From Alphaproteobacteria bacterium (GTDB lineage Bacteria > Pseudomonadota > Alphaproteobacteria > Puniceispirillales > UBA1172), in the NCBI GenBank assembly GCA_021296375.1, contig JAGWAQ010000001.1:1-40668 (forward strand): a stretch of DNA of 40,668 nucleotides, written 5' to 3'. How positions within the stretch are numbered: position 1 is the first letter of the stretch; each line of letters opens with the position of its first letter. The notes beneath the pieces were generated by a model. The model was given only the letters and a program-made list of their open reading frames with translations, did no database searches and was not told where the DNA came from. Below are positions 1-6,907 of this stretch, in pieces. Made by a program: the position numbers and the translations under genes.

Positions 1-103
1 CCCGATTTTCAAACGCAAATCCGTTCCCTTGATGCCGAAAGAAAACTTCCCCACCGGTGTGGCCACCATCCGCAAGGTTTCGATCCCCAGCATCAAGCGG
101 TCA
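1..103. other. Non-phage flank, left
   Basis: This is the sequence outside the inferred left phage end. The minus strand has an uninterrupted frame through the whole stretch (ending ...TPVGKFSFGIKGTDLRLKIG), which looks like the inside of a host gene, but it is too short to identify. If the contig derives from virions, this would be packaged host DNA, as in Mu-type particles that carry a short host tail at the left end. Confidence 0.5.
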
Positions 104-131
104 TGTAGAAAGACAGAATAGATGCAAACTC
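104..131 (+). repeat. Left terminal transposase site L1
   Basis: TGTAG-AAA-GACAGAA-TAGA-TGCAAAC lies at the left end. The reverse complement of the right end (40589 downwards) reads TGTAG-CCG-GACAAAA-GAGT-TGCAAC, so the two termini are matching inverted repeats. The identity extends three bases outward (TCA on both sides), so the exact cleavage point is 101 or 104; 104 is preferred because it gives TG ends. The role as a transposase binding site is inferred from position and repetition. Confidence 0.75.
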
Positions 132-169
132 GGTACAACCCGGTACAAACCCGATACAACGTGGTACAA
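132..169. repeat. Phased GGTACAA array (4 copies)
   Basis: GGTACAA occurs at 132, 142 and 163, with a one-base variant GATACAA at 153. The steps are 10, 11 and 10 bp, one helical turn each, so all copies face the same side of the helix. The array sits between transposase sites L1 and L2. The only other clear GTACAA is in the 14-bp palindrome of the early switch at 7515-7528. A repressor- or accessory-protein-binding array is likely; the protein is unknown. Confidence 0.7.
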
Positions 170-259
170 GTGGCGGGGATCTGCGGGGTTGCGGGGTGGT
201 GATGGCTTCCGCTCCGACGAGGCTTGAAGTTGCAAGATTTTCCGTTTTCAGGCAATTTT

Positions 260-280
260 GGACAGAAGTCTTGCAAACTC
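260..280 (+). repeat. Internal transposase site L2
   Basis: GGACAGAAGTCTTGCAAACTC repeats the core of L1 (GACAGAA-n4-TGCAAACTC) in the same orientation about 148 bp further in. It also matches the right-end copies when those are reverse-complemented. A weaker partial match (GAAGTTGCAAG) is visible near 226. Spaced L1/L2 sites of this kind are what MuA-type transposases use to assemble the ends; the assignment is by pattern only. Confidence 0.7.
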
Positions 281-301
281 TGCGATTTCTTCAAACGGCG
301 T

Positions 302-326
302 TTAAGAGCGTTTAAATCCAGTTTAA
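302..326. promoter_or_regulatory. TTAA triple array, CtrA-like site
   Basis: Three TTAA boxes lie at 302, 312 and 323 with spacings N6 and N7. The last pair, TTAA-ATCCAGT-TTAACC, fits the alphaproteobacterial CtrA consensus TTAA-N7-TTAAC. The same N6/N7 triple layout recurs at 20085-20109. No rightward gene starts here, so a role in left-end function or in replication timing is as likely as transcription control. Confidence 0.5.
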
Positions 327-368
327 CCGCGGCTTTGCGGCCGCCGCCCCGCTGTCAATTCCCCCGCA

Positions 369-425
369 AAAACGGAAAGTGAGGTGAAAGCTAAGCTATC
401 ACCTGCTGATTTGACTTTCCGTTTT
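369..425 (-). terminator. Long hairpin, leftward terminator
   Basis: AAAACGGAAAGT (369-380) pairs perfectly with ACTTTCCGTTTT (414-425), and an inner stem AGGTGA/TCACCT (382-387, 399-404) extends it. Read leftward, the stem is followed by a T run (CCGTTTTTG), as in an intrinsic terminator. It would stop the leftward late operon before transcription reaches the transposase sites at the end. It could also act as a DNA structure or block in the left end. Confidence 0.55.
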
Positions 426-525
426 CTTAATTCGTTTTTACTTTCAATAAGTTAAAAGATTTCAAGGGCTGAATTATAAGCTTTTGCTACTTTCACTTCT
501 GGGCAAAATCAAACGATCTGAAAAA

Positions 526-540
526 TTAAAATAAGATTAA
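526..540. promoter_or_regulatory. CtrA-like TTAA-N7-TTAAC
   Basis: TTAA-AATAAGA-TTAAC matches the CtrA consensus exactly. The local sequence is AT-rich, so chance is more likely here than for the other three copies in the window. It lies just downstream of the leftward operon's last gene. Confidence 0.35.
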
Positions 541-559
541 CAGAAAACTCTGAGATCAA

Positions 560-585
560 GGGGCGGGCAATGGAGAACCCGCCCC
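560..585 (-). terminator. GC-rich hairpin after last leftward gene
   Basis: GGGGCGGG and CCCGCCCC form an 8-bp perfect stem around a 10-nt loop, 20 bp beyond the stop of the last leftward gene. The following T content is poor, so it may be a weak terminator or a 3'-end protecting hairpin backed up by the stronger hairpin at 369-425. Confidence 0.5.
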
Positions 586-605
586 CTGAAAAAGTGGACC
601 GGCGG

Positions 606-1379
606 CTATTCGCCCTCGGTGCTTTCGGTGGCTTCTTCGCCGTCTTCGTCGTCTTCAGCGGTTTCACCATTGATGACCGCCATTGCTGTGACGTGGGTGC
701 TGGCGTCAACCCCATAGGCCGCGGCATGTTCATCGAGATCGGCTTTCATCCGGGAAGCAATGCCCGGGCCGGTTTCAAAGAGCGTGTATGGCTCCTTCAA
801 ATCGGCATGCAGGAGATGCGGGTAGGCGATCTGCTGATAGCCCGTAATCCAAATTTGGAGGTAATTCAGCAAGCCTTGATTGACGGTGGCGGGTTCGCCT
901 TCAGCCGGGGCAGGTGTCGCTTGCCGCGCCAGCTCGACCATTTGGTCAAGCTTGTCCTGAATGTCACGCGCTTGCGTTTCCAGATCAAACAATTCTTGAG
1001 GAATGATCGTGGGGATGCGGGTTTGGTCAAACGGCAGCCCTTCGTTGAATTTGGCGACTTCATCATTGTATTCCTGACGTTCGCGACGATGGGTCACCAC
1101 ATTTTCAGCCGCCAGGCGGAAATGTTCAGCCACAACATTCATGCCCTTGTCAAAATCGACAAAGGCAAATGCCGTGCCGCCGCCTTCAAGCGCGGTAAAC
1201 GCGTTATTGTAGCGGGTGATCAGCGGGAAGAATTCAAGCCCGTTAAAGGGCCCTCCAACTTCAGCCAAGAGACCGGGATCAATGGGGCCCAACTGGCCAG
1301 CGGCCGTTACCACCCCCCGCCGTGCCTTTGGCCATGTGTCGTTTTCGTCTACAAAAAATGGTAGGGTGATGTGTGACAT
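606..1379 (-). CDS. Unknown late-operon protein, 257 aa
   Basis: I do not recognise this protein. It starts with ATG at 1379, preceded by a good ribosome site (AAAGGA). The middle (about residues 75-150) is predicted helical and highly charged, with a stretch like a coiled coil around ELFDLETQARDIQDKLDQMV. The last 20 residues are strongly acidic (EDDEDGEEATESTEGE). There is no signal peptide or membrane segment. It is the final gene of the leftward late operon that begins with the lysis genes, which argues for a virion or host-interaction role rather than regulation. The plus-strand ORF over the same bases is a shadow. Confidence 0.8.
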   Translation of the reverse strand: MSHITLPFFVDENDTWPKARRGVVTAAGQLGPIDPGLLAEVGGPFNGLEFFPLITRYNNAFTALEGGGTAFAFVDFDKGMNVVAEHFRLAAENVVTHRRERQEYNDEVAKFNEGLPFDQTRIPTIIPQELFDLETQARDIQDKLDQMVELARQATPAPAEGEPATVNQGLLNYLQIWITGYQQIAYPHLLHADLKEPYTLFETGPGIASRMKADLDEHAAAYGVDASTHVTAMAVINGETAEDDEDGEEATESTEGE

Positions 1380-1421
1380 ATGATTTTTCCTTTCATGTCA
1401 GGTTGCGGGCAGGATTGCCCG

Positions 1422-2174
1422 TTAAGCAGCAAGGGCCGCAATCCATGAGGATTGGTTCAAGCCCAAGCTGGTATAGGTTTCATTGTAAACAACACTGTCC
1501 AACAGATTGACACGCTCGGCATCATCATTGACCCAGATGCTGGAATTTGTCGGGTCGGGATAGCTGTCCACCACTAGGCTGAACGCTTCTGTCCCGTCAA
1601 CATCCAATGCGCCCTGCGCCGCCAGCTCAATCTTGATGATGCGGGTCAGGATGCTCAGGGTGGTGTCCTCGGCAATTTGCTTGATGCAGTACCAGGCCCC
1701 CTCAAGATATTTAATGCCTCGTTCAAGAACCGTGACGCCAAATGCCGCCAGCTCCCGCGCCCAGCGGATGAACTGCTGGCGGGTCTCGTGGCAAGCCTGT
1801 TGCAATCGCGCGATCAGCGGCGCGGCAGGGGTCAGGGCGGTGGTGGAAATGGTCTGCGCCGCTTCTGTTACGCCATCAGGCCAAATAGGATAAGCAGGAA
1901 TATTGCTGTTGGCCGCTGAATAGACGGTCTCTGTTTCATCCGGTGGGGATGCGCTGTTGTCAAAAATCGTCAGCGTCACGTCCCAAGCTCCGCCATCTTT
2001 GCGGTGCGCCACCAGCGGAAACCGGTTGGACAAATACGGTTCCGTTGGCAAAAGATGCTCAAGATCAACATCATGGCCATCGACCACCAACCGCCCGTCA
2101 GCTTTCACTTCAACATTGTCGGGGTTATTAGCGGGTGTCCCCCGCTGGTAACGAATTTTCAGATTGGTTGTCAT
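1422..2174 (-). CDS. Unknown late-operon protein, 250 aa
   Basis: Not recognised. The first 60 residues (LKIRYQRGTPANNPDNVEVK...) look beta-rich with a repeated KADG/DGHDV pattern, and the C-terminal half is mixed helical. The start at 2174 follows the upstream stop by one base (TGA-G-ATG), with GGGAGAAC as ribosome site, so it is translationally coupled to the 386-aa gene. Its position among fibre-like proteins suggests a structural or fibre-assembly role, but nothing in the sequence proves this. Confidence 0.8.
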   Translation of the reverse strand: MTTNLKIRYQRGTPANNPDNVEVKADGRLVVDGHDVDLEHLLPTEPYLSNRFPLVAHRKDGGAWDVTLTIFDNSASPPDETETVYSAANSNIPAYPIWPDGVTEAAQTISTTALTPAAPLIARLQQACHETRQQFIRWARELAAFGVTVLERGIKYLEGAWYCIKQIAEDTTLSILTRIIKIELAAQGALDVDGTEAFSLVVDSYPDPTNSSIWVNDDAERVNLLDSVVYNETYTSLGLNQSSWIAALAA

Positions 2175-2175
2175 C

Positions 2176-3336
2176 TCAGGTTCTCCCCCAGATCATCAAG
2201 ACAAATTTCATATTAAATGCACTACCACTGCCGTCAGCTCTATGCCCCCGAATATTAATGCTCGTGTTGCTGTGGCTGGTAGCCTGTGTAGAAGACTGCG
2301 TTGAAGACTCAGGACTGACGAAAACCCCTCTGACATGATTGAATGAAACGCCTTCGGGCAGGACATAAACGACATTGATGGTCGTGTCAGGGTCATAATT
2401 TGATCGGGTTTCCGTCTGACAGAGCCAGATATTTGGCCCTATCTGCAAAAAATACCGATCTGAAGTCATAGAGATTTTGTAGGCTTCACCCGTTGAAGTA
2501 AATCCTGCCAGATCATAAGTATCCTCACGATCTGCATTCCCTAGATTGCTGTAAAAATCAGCCAGCAGATCACCGGTGTTAGCAATGTTAAGCTCATTGT
2601 CGGCATCATCCGTAAAGACCAGCTCGCCGTCAGCATTAACTTTAAGCGTGGCGGTGTAACCCGCCGTGGCCGCGACATTGACCGTCAGGGTTGGGGTCGT
2701 GCCACTATCAGCATCAGGAACGGTCCAGGTGATCGTGCCGCCGGTGACGGTGTCTACTGTCCTGAATTTGATGATGCTTGAGTTGGTCAAATCGCTGAAG
2801 GTGTGTTCCGTCGTCGTGAAGACGTAATCATCGCCGCCGCCATTTTCAGCGTCGACGGTCGCAATCGTAGTCCAGGTCGTGCCATTATCATGACTGAGCT
2901 GAAAATTGGAACCTGTAAGGACGCCGTCGGTTGTTCCCTCCAGCGTAAACTCCTGACCATCGGCAATCTTGATACTCAGGGCGCGGGCTGTGTTGGTGAT
3001 GGTATCATCGGTGGTGTCGTGGGTGAATATCTGCGCCGCAGACCCTGCCGCCACCGACCCGATAAATCCATCAGCTCCATCCCCCAGCGTCACCGTCAGG
3101 TTCGCCGCGGTGTCCGTGAAGGCCGTGTCATCGGCCGTGCGGGTGGTTCCGACGCTTTCGGTCGCGGGCGAGATCTGCCGCAAGGTCGTGGCCAGCTGAG
3201 CGAAGGTGATATCAACTTGTTCCTTTTCACCAAAAGCCGTGTAGCCGAAGACAAAAATCTGGTGAGAGTAGCTCAACGCGTCAGCGGAATCGAAATTTGT
3301 TCCGGGAAGAGGTGGATAATTATATTCTTCAGGCAT
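2176..3336 (-). CDS. Fibre-like virion protein, 386 aa
   Basis: The translation is rich in Thr, Asp, Gly and Ser with short alternating beta motifs, for example TGSNFQLSHDNGTTWTTIATV and the repeated TLTVNVAATAG type of strand. It has few charged helices. This composition is typical of phage fibre or decoration proteins. An N-terminal motif (YNYPPLPGTNFDSADALSYS) may be the attachment part. The C terminus (SINIRGHRADGSGSAFNMKF) resembles a compact receptor- or chaperone-like cap. A GGAG site sits 7 nt before the ATG. Function is inferred from composition and operon; no family was recognised. Confidence 0.75.
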   Translation of the reverse strand: MPEEYNYPPLPGTNFDSADALSYSHQIFVFGYTAFGEKEQVDITFAQLATTLRQISPATESVGTTRTADDTAFTDTAANLTVTLGDGADGFIGSVAAGSAAQIFTHDTTDDTITNTARALSIKIADGQEFTLEGTTDGVLTGSNFQLSHDNGTTWTTIATVDAENGGGDDYVFTTTEHTFSDLTNSSIIKFRTVDTVTGGTITWTVPDADSGTTPTLTVNVAATAGYTATLKVNADGELVFTDDADNELNIANTGDLLADFYSNLGNADREDTYDLAGFTSTGEAYKISMTSDRYFLQIGPNIWLCQTETRSNYDPDTTINVVYVLPEGVSFNHVRGVFVSPESSTQSSTQATSHSNTSINIRGHRADGSGSAFNMKFVLMIWGRT

Positions 3337-3348
3337 GATTAATCTCCA

Positions 3349-4746
3349 TTAAATCGCGAGTGTGGGGACGTTGCGGATCCCTCTAGTAATCAGGGTGGGA
3401 ACGTGAGCAACCCCGTCAACATCCAGAATAGGAACATACTCTACGGGGTCTACGGCTCCGCCAGCACCGCCCGCGCCTTCCCCGCTTAAAGGCGGGACGG
3501 GGGTGAGCGGCGTTGCGCTGATTGCGTTGCCGGCTGAATCATAGGTGATTGTGACGAAATGCGTGTCGGCTTCAGTCTGTGTCTCGACCCAGCCGACGGG
3601 AGCATCGCCATTAAAGGTCAAGCGCGGATTGCCATCGGCGGCCACCACAATTCCGGCATCGGCGATGCTTTGACCTATTATTCCACCATCCGCTATCCAG
3701 GCGTCATAGGCCGTCTGCAGATCGATTCCGGTAATGGTGAGAACGTCATTAAAGCCGGTGGAATCAATGGCGGTGATGGTGCCGATCTGCATCGGGCCCG
3801 GCAATCGCTCAACAATAATCTCCCGCCCGACAGCGTAATCTGCCGGAAAATATTGAGCTGCAGGCCGCGTCAATGAAATGCTGTCTGAACCTACCGTTTG
3901 AGTGCCGACCCCGCCGCCGAAATTCATTAAATGGACGGTTGGAGTGCCGATAAGTGTAAGATTGGTCGTGTCGCCGTAAGACGCGTCGGACCAGACCAGC
4001 GGATTCAGCGCGGCTCCAAACGTTCTCATCCGCCGCATCGCCCAGTCATATTGGTGGGTGCTTCCGCTTGTTGCATTAACCCTAAGCCGACTTTGTACCG
4101 GTACTTCAAATTCTTCACGCCACCAGCCGCCTGCCGCGACGACTGTGCGCGTTGAGCCATCTGACAGAATCAGGTCATCATTGGCAAATTCACTGGCGGA
4201 ATACAGAGTGCCGTAAATCTGATCAAATTCAGTCCAGTCGTTTTCAACATCAGGGTCACCGTCTTCGTCAAGGCGATCAATCGCAACATAATTGTTTGAA
4301 TTTCCCCAGGTCGCGGAAGATCCAAATATTACTGTTTCAAAGGCCAAAGATGTAAGCCCCGCCGCCAAAGGAGATATTCGCACTTCGCTACGTTCAATAA
4401 TTTCAGCCAAGCTAGCCTGAAACGACGTTTCGGAATAAGCGCAGGCTGATCCGTTGTTTAAAGCGGGGCCGGTGTTTCCACTGTTTGTAGTCCCAGAATT
4501 GAGGAAATACCATTGTCCTCTAAATTGATTGCTTGGAGCTGATGGTACCGGCCGCCGAAATGGAATTTTCATCCAGCGGCTGAACGTATCTTGCGCGTCG
4601 CGCGTGGCTTGATTGTCGCCGACATTTGCCACCGCCGGAATTTGGAACCACGCGTTGGTCGACGGCACATAGAACGTCCGGGTTTGCACCGGCGCGGAAG
4701 CCGCGCCATTGACTGTCGGAAATAATGTCAGGCCGAGATCAAGCAT
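3349..4746 (-). CDS. Probable fibre or structural protein, 465 aa
   Basis: A 465-aa protein rich in Gly, Ala, Asn and Thr, with beta-like segments throughout and no membrane segment. A glycine-rich linker (SGEGAGGAGGAVDPVE) precedes three short related C-terminal repeats built on VP(I/T)L (YVPILD, HVPTLI, NVPTLA), each ending in a similar turn. Such terminal repeats suggest multimerisation or an attachment tag. Its ATG overlaps the upstream stop (TGATG at 4746), so the two are translated together. Likely a tail or capsid-decorating fibre; no family recognised. Confidence 0.75.
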   Translation of the reverse strand: MLDLGLTLFPTVNGAASAPVQTRTFYVPSTNAWFQIPAVANVGDNQATRDAQDTFSRWMKIPFRRPVPSAPSNQFRGQWYFLNSGTTNSGNTGPALNNGSACAYSETSFQASLAEIIERSEVRISPLAAGLTSLAFETVIFGSSATWGNSNNYVAIDRLDEDGDPDVENDWTEFDQIYGTLYSASEFANDDLILSDGSTRTVVAAGGWWREEFEVPVQSRLRVNATSGSTHQYDWAMRRMRTFGAALNPLVWSDASYGDTTNLTLIGTPTVHLMNFGGGVGTQTVGSDSISLTRPAAQYFPADYAVGREIIVERLPGPMQIGTITAIDSTGFNDVLTITGIDLQTAYDAWIADGGIIGQSIADAGIVVAADGNPRLTFNGDAPVGWVETQTEADTHFVTITYDSAGNAISATPLTPVPPLSGEGAGGAGGAVDPVEYVPILDVDGVAHVPTLITRGIRNVPTLAI

Positions 4747-5090
4747 CAGATGTTCGCGGGCTCACCTGCATTAACAATGCGCAGGGTCCCCGCGGCGCTG
4801 GCCTGAATGGCGGCGATGCGGAGGCCGCGAGGAATACTGTAAGGGTATTGCGAGTTCGCTGTCAGCAGCAGGTCATCGGTGTCGGCGGTGGGGCTGGCCC
4901 CCGCCGTGACATGGACATCCTGATCACACCACAGAATAACCAGCTGGTTTCTGTCTTCATTGATGGGGTCGGTGGTGGCGGCGCTGGCGGCGCCGGTCGC
5001 AAGGGTCGCGACCTGCCCGCCCAGGGTGAAGACCTGGGCAACGCCACCATCGGCGCCGGTCGGCAGTTTGTTTTCCATAAAGGCGGTCAT
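4746..5090 (-). CDS. Small beta-rich virion-type protein, 114 aa
   Basis: This 114-aa protein begins with polar residues and continues with beta strands (VTAGASPTADTDDLLLTA ... AAGTLRIVNAGEP). The pattern resembles small phage decoration or fibre-attachment proteins. Its start overlaps the endolysin stop as ATGA and its stop overlaps the next start as TGATG, so it is locked into the late operon. The exact role cannot be told from sequence. Confidence 0.75.
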   Translation of the reverse strand: MTAFMENKLPTGADGGVAQVFTLGGQVATLATGAASAATTDPINEDRNQLVILWCDQDVHVTAGASPTADTDDLLLTANSQYPYSIPRGLRIAAIQASAAGTLRIVNAGEPANI

Positions 5091-5536
5091 GCGGCCTCTC
5101 CGTCAGTCAAAAGTTTCCATTCGATCCCCGTCCATTGCCGGCCATCCCAGCGCCGCGGGTCAATCAGCTCAATGTGGGGGCAATCTTCAAAGCCTGTCCA
5201 CATGCCGCCCCAGAGCATGCGGGTGCCGCGCTCGACCGCGGCGTGGTAGAAGGCGCAGCCGACCTCCATCATCAAGGCGCGGTCCCAGCCGGCCTTGCCG
5301 GTGGCGGGGTCAATGGCGGCAAAGTCAATCGCCAGCCCGTGCAGATGTTTTGAATTCGGGTCTTTGGATTTTCCGTTGGCCACCAGGGCGTTTTGTTCTT
5401 CCTTTGTCCGCAAGCCGGAAATGATGGCGAAATCGACCCGTGTCCATTGCAGGGCACGGTGGGCCAGTTCCTGCAAGTCAGGGTGGACCTTGTCGAGATT
5501 TTTGATGGACCGGGCGGAAAAGCTGAACTCGGGCAT
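5087..5536 (-). CDS. Endolysin, M15-type peptidase
   Basis: The protein matches the D-Ala-D-Ala/L-Ala-D-Glu metallopeptidase fold (peptidase M15) used as endolysin by several phages. The zinc motif S-x-H-x-x-G-x-A-x-D is present as SKHLHGLAID (H64, D71), with the third ligand H121 in CPHIEL and the family's SGLRTKEEQ segment at 40-48. It would cut the peptide stem of peptidoglycan at the end of infection. At 149 aa it is a normal length for a one-domain endolysin. The ORF track extends upstream to 5767, but the ATG at 5536 has a GAGG site 8 nt before it and lies 2 nt after the stop of the membrane-protein gene, so it is preferred. It has no signal peptide, so a holin must release it. Confidence 0.9.
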   Translation of the reverse strand: MPEFSFSARSIKNLDKVHPDLQELAHRALQWTRVDFAIISGLRTKEEQNALVANGKSKDPNSKHLHGLAIDFAAIDPATGKAGWDRALMMEVGCAFYHAAVERGTRMLWGGMWTGFEDCPHIELIDPRRWDGRQWTGIEWKLLTDGEAA

Positions 5537-5538
5537 GG

Positions 5539-5895
5539 TCACATCCTCATGTCTTTCATTGCCCAAAAGAAAACGCTGATGCCAATCAGGTGGATAAAGG
5601 CAAGAGCGCTGAAGACAAGGGCGATGATTTCCCAGCCGAGGATGAAATAAAAGAGCAGCGCGGCGCTGGCCAGCAAAAGCAGCGGCGCGAACAACCCGAA
5701 GCGATTCCAGAAACGGCTCAGGCGTTTGCGGTTGCCGCGGTTGCCGAGGACAAACCATCCCGCCCAAAAGGCGGCGGCAATCAGTGCGTAGGAAAAAACA
5801 CTTTCCACGGTTGCCAGAAGGGCCAGCGTCAGAATGGTGATGATGGTTGCGGCGATCCTGCCCATCAACGCGTAAAATTCATTCACGGTCCACAT
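5539..5895 (-). CDS. Four-TM membrane protein, likely holin
   Basis: The 118-aa product has four hydrophobic segments (about residues 13-33, 36-53, 67-84 and 88-111) separated by a short basic loop (NRGNRKRLSRFW). It lies directly before the endolysin, where phages commonly place their holin, and is the first gene after late promoter 1. The start is set at 5895, where GGAGG lies 6 nt upstream; the ORF track start at 5970 lies inside the promoter element and would be upstream of the transcript start. A second, different holin-type gene is present at 20238. No holin family was recognised, so the call rests on topology and position. Confidence 0.7.
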   Translation of the reverse strand: MWTVNEFYALMGRIAATIITILTLALLATVESVFSYALIAAAFWAGWFVLGNRGNRKRLSRFWNRFGLFAPLLLLASAALLFYFILGWEIIALVFSALAFIHLIGISVFFWAMKDMRM

Positions 5896-5925
5896 TGTCA
5901 TCCTCCATTTTTGATCAATATATGC

Positions 5926-5969
5926 AGAGTACCAAAAATAGAGGAGGTGATGGCGTGGCGATTTCGCCA
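5926..5969 (-). promoter_or_regulatory. Late promoter 1 (leftward)
   Basis: On the minus strand, TGGCGAAATCGCCACGCCA begins at 5969 and a -10-like TACTCT follows at 5931-5926. The 19-bp element and the distance to the hexamer are identical in the copies at 20164 and 25965. The element contains an inverted pair TGGCG-AAAT-CGCCA plus a third CGCCA half-site. With a start near 5919 the element would sit around -50 to -32, where Mor/C-type activators bind. It would drive the leftward lysis operon. Confidence 0.75.
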
Positions 5970-5970
5970 T

Positions 5971-6006
5971 AGAAAACCCCGCCGTGATGATGACCGCGGC
6001 GGGGTT
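5971..6006 (-). terminator. Terminator of the immunity operon
   Basis: AACCCCGCCG (5975-5984) and CGGCGGGGTT (5997-6006) form a perfect 10-bp stem. Read leftward it is followed by TTTTCTAT. It therefore ends transcripts coming from the HTH genes and sits immediately before late promoter 1, insulating the lysis operon from lysogenic transcription. Confidence 0.75.
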
Positions 6007-6009
6007 GGG

Positions 6010-6057
6010 CAGGTGGTGGAATTATTTGGCTGGCGTCTTTATAAACGACACCACCTG
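6010..6057. repeat. 9-bp inverted repeat with 30-nt loop
   Basis: CAGGTGGTG (6010-6018) and CACCACCTG (6049-6057) are perfect complements around a 30-nt AT-rich loop. It lies between the end of the second HTH gene and the terminator at 5971-6006. It could be part of a 3'-UTR structure or a protein-binding site. No T run follows it. Confidence 0.5.
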
Positions 6058-6114
6058 TATATAGGCATTTTGTATTGCAATATCAAGGTCTGCAGAAATG
6101 GCTAAAGAATCGCT

Positions 6115-6588
6115 CTATTTGTTTGATGGTGTGGTGGGCTTAAGTGTTTCACTAAATTCTTTAAATTGACTGTAAAAACCGCCAGAATCATCAGCATTTA
6201 TTACGCTCTCTATAATTATTGAAATTTTTGGACAGTCTGCGACGCCATCATCACTGATGATCTTATATAAGAATGCCACTAATTTGGAAACCATCTCCGA
6301 TGTTGGAATTTTGTGATTCGCGGAATATTGATCGGTTACCCTAATCATTAATTTTGAAAGAAGATCAGGATTGATCTCATGTTCTGAAAAATCATGAGGG
6401 AGATCAAACACAACAGAAATATCCAGCTTGTCGGCTATTTCCAGAAATCTGTCTATTGATGGTTTTGTTCCTTCAACAATCGATTTGATGGCCAATCTGT
6501 TTATATTTATTTTTTCAGCGGCTTGAATCGGTGACATGTCCAGCTCTTTCAATCGTCGTTTAATGATTTTTCTATAATCAATAATCAT
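6115..6588 (-). CDS. HTH regulator 2 (repressor paralogue)
   Basis: The N-terminal 55 residues form an XRE/lambda-repressor-like helix-turn-helix (SPIQAAEKININRLAIKSIVEGTKPS). The rest is a shared domain containing HKIPTSEM, also found in the protein at 6907-7428; the two proteins are clear paralogues over their full lengths. No LexA-like Ser/Lys peptidase motif is seen, so it is not a classic cleavable CI. The chosen start is ATG at 6588, because residues upstream in the track ORF have no counterpart in the paralogue. The gene is AT-rich compared with the surrounding phage. It may be a repressor, co-repressor or antagonist in the immunity switch. Confidence 0.8.
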   Translation of the reverse strand: MIIDYRKIIKRRLKELDMSPIQAAEKININRLAIKSIVEGTKPSIDRFLEIADKLDISVVFDLPHDFSEHEINPDLLSKLMIRVTDQYSANHKIPTSEMVSKLVAFLYKIISDDGVADCPKISIIIESVINADDSGGFYSQFKEFSETLKPTTPSNK

Positions 6589-6604
6589 CAAACGATTCTC
6601 TTTA

Positions 6605-6907
6605 TTATTTGATGGAAGGCGTTTTCTTTTCGCTTTTTTTTGAAGCGAAACGTTCTTCGAGAATATAGATGATGCGCAAGAGCAGGACCACCGGTCCAAA
6701 TATAACAATAAACTCCAACCACATGAAAAGGATGCCGAATAGAATTGATTTGAACGTTATTGTTGAATTTAAGGGAAAGTGACCATTGATTATTATAGGG
6801 AGCATAGTTCGATTGACGTCAGGGTGAAACATAGCAAATGTCATCAATACCGCTATAAACAAAGCAATAGTCACAAATGCTTCGATGAGTTTTGCCCAAG
6901 TCTCCAT
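6605..6907 (-). CDS. Two-TM membrane protein in immunity cassette
   Basis: The 100-aa product has hydrophobic segments at about 8-27 and 54-80, and a basic C-terminal tail (RFASKKSEKKTPSIK). Its ATG overlaps the stop of the upstream HTH gene (TGATG), so both are made from one message. A membrane protein expressed from a lysogenic operon could act in superinfection exclusion or in sequestering a repressor, but neither is shown by sequence. It was not recognised as a known family. Confidence 0.7.
   Translation of the reverse strand: METWAKLIEAFVTIALFIAVLMTFAMFHPDVNRTMLPIIINGHFPLNSTITFKSILFGILFMWLEFIVIFGPVVLLLRIIYILEERFASKKSEKKTPSIK

Noticed and set aside
132-169. GGTACAA array considered as a CRISPR or iteron origin
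   Set aside because: Too short for CRISPR; no replication initiator gene beside it and its place between transposase sites favours a regulatory array.
570-1364. Plus-strand ORF of 264 aa
   Set aside because: It mirrors the minus-strand gene at 606-1379, which has a proper ribosome site and fits the leftward operon; the plus ORF starts inside a terminator hairpin.
5896-5970. N-terminal extension of the 4-TM protein starting MAKSPRHH
   Set aside because: The codons are the late-promoter element itself, upstream of the likely transcript start; GGAGG supports ATG 5895.
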